Source: Candidatus Aenigmatarchaeota archaeon
GTDB taxonomy: Archaea > Aenigmatarchaeota > Aenigmatarchaeia > PWEA01 > B50-G16
Reading direction: 5' to 3'
Length of the DNA: 11,094 bases
Assembly (NCBI GenBank): GCA_003663345.1
Contig: QMZU01000011.1
Span: 1 to 11,094, forward strand
In this document: piece by piece, positions 10,848 through 11,094 of the stretch
Numbering within the stretch: position 1 is the stretch's first letter
Layout: each line of letters starts with the position of its first letter
The notes under the pieces: generated by a model
Seen by the model: the letters and a program-made list of their open reading frames with translations, nothing else
What the model was told of the DNA's origin: nothing
Database searches by the model: none
Program-made: the position numbers and the translations under genes

Positions 10848-11094
10848 TCAGGTTTTAGCTGCGAGCACTACGGGAGCGAGCGCCTCCTTTACCTCGGAGA
10901 GCACACGCCTCACCTCTTCGGTCAGCTCTTTCTCCTCCCGTATTTTCTTGTCGATGCTCTTTACGAGCTCGGCGGCACCCCTGCGCACGAAATAGTGTAG
11001 GATGGCGAGCGGCATTCCATCATCCTCTGGGTATCTGAAGCCCTTTGCAAGCCTCCTCATCTCGCTGTATATCTCGGGCTCTTTGTCGCAGTCA
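10848..11094 (-). CDS. Tandem paralog F, short subfamily (5' end outside window)
   Basis: The frame is open to the right edge, so only the last 81 residues are seen. They contain 'YPEDDGMPLAILHYFVRRGA', matching the 'DxxxSPVIxPLILKHLxEGGAE' region of D and E, and a C-terminal helix ending 'VKEALAPVVLAAKT', which matches 'VKKAIAPLVLARKT'. It is therefore the same family, making six members in a row. The stop TGA runs directly into the ribosome site of paralog E. Confidence 0.8.
   Translation of the reverse strand, partial: DCDKEPEIYSEMRRLAKGFRYPEDDGMPLAILHYFVRRGAAELVKSIDKKIREEKELTEEVRRVLSEVKEALAPVVLAAKT

Overview
The window reads as an accessory block of a thermophilic archaeon, most likely a virus, provirus or other mobile element. 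The archaeal reading rests on several observations: TATA-like boxes about 25 bases before start codons that lack a Shine-Dalgarno site (leaderless transcripts), strong G-rich ribosome sites in operon-internal genes, a TnpB of a zinc-finger-less type, and many tiny Cys-rich proteins. The viral or mobile reading rests on a Gp88-family gene (a phage family), long tightly packed unidirectional operons, and mostly unrecognisable proteins. I cannot name the host. No tRNA, rRNA or CRISPR array is visible.

Layout, from right to left because nearly every gene is on the minus strand. From 11094 to 7296 lies a tandem array of six paralogous helical proteins in two subfamilies (three of about 180 aa, of which one is cut by the window edge, and three of about 240-255 aa), with one 59-aa gene among them. 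From 7280 to 5972 come a Gp88-family protein, a 52-aa acidic protein and a 171-aa helical protein. Most junctions between 10302 and 6487 carry the same cassette: an oligo-T tract after the stop codon, then CCTT(T)GGGGG, then the next ATG. From 5958 to 4719 are four Cys-rich small proteins (multi-zinc-ribbon, C2H2 finger, four-Cys, zinc ribbon). The lower three are each preceded by a GC-rich leader hairpin, and two of those leaders share flanking sequence while their stems differ. From 4687 to 3790 are a coiled-coil protein and a YbjN-like protein.

At 3790-3793 the operon converges on the only plus-strand gene, a two-TM miniprotein, which is divergent from a secreted-protein gene (3268-3567). 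From about 3267 down to about 1880 a different block interrupts the pattern. It holds a ribbon-helix-helix protein gene overlapping a TnpB-like RuvC nuclease gene, read from a leaderless promoter whose TATA box lies inside a perfect 16-bp palindrome. On the other side of that palindrome is a GC-rich, foldable, non-coding stretch that would be transcribed divergently. Beyond it, from 1873 to the left edge, are three further unrecognised minus-strand genes (342 aa, 96 aa and a partial one with an HhH-like N-terminus).

The strongest candidates for new biology are (1) the RHH/TnpB pair with a divergent, possibly guide-like structured RNA from a shared palindromic promoter, (2) the six-member paralog array with conserved ends and diverged cores, and (3) the repeated leader hairpins and repeated junction cassettes that punctuate the operon. 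Functions for these are inferences from reading the sequence; no search or folding program was run.
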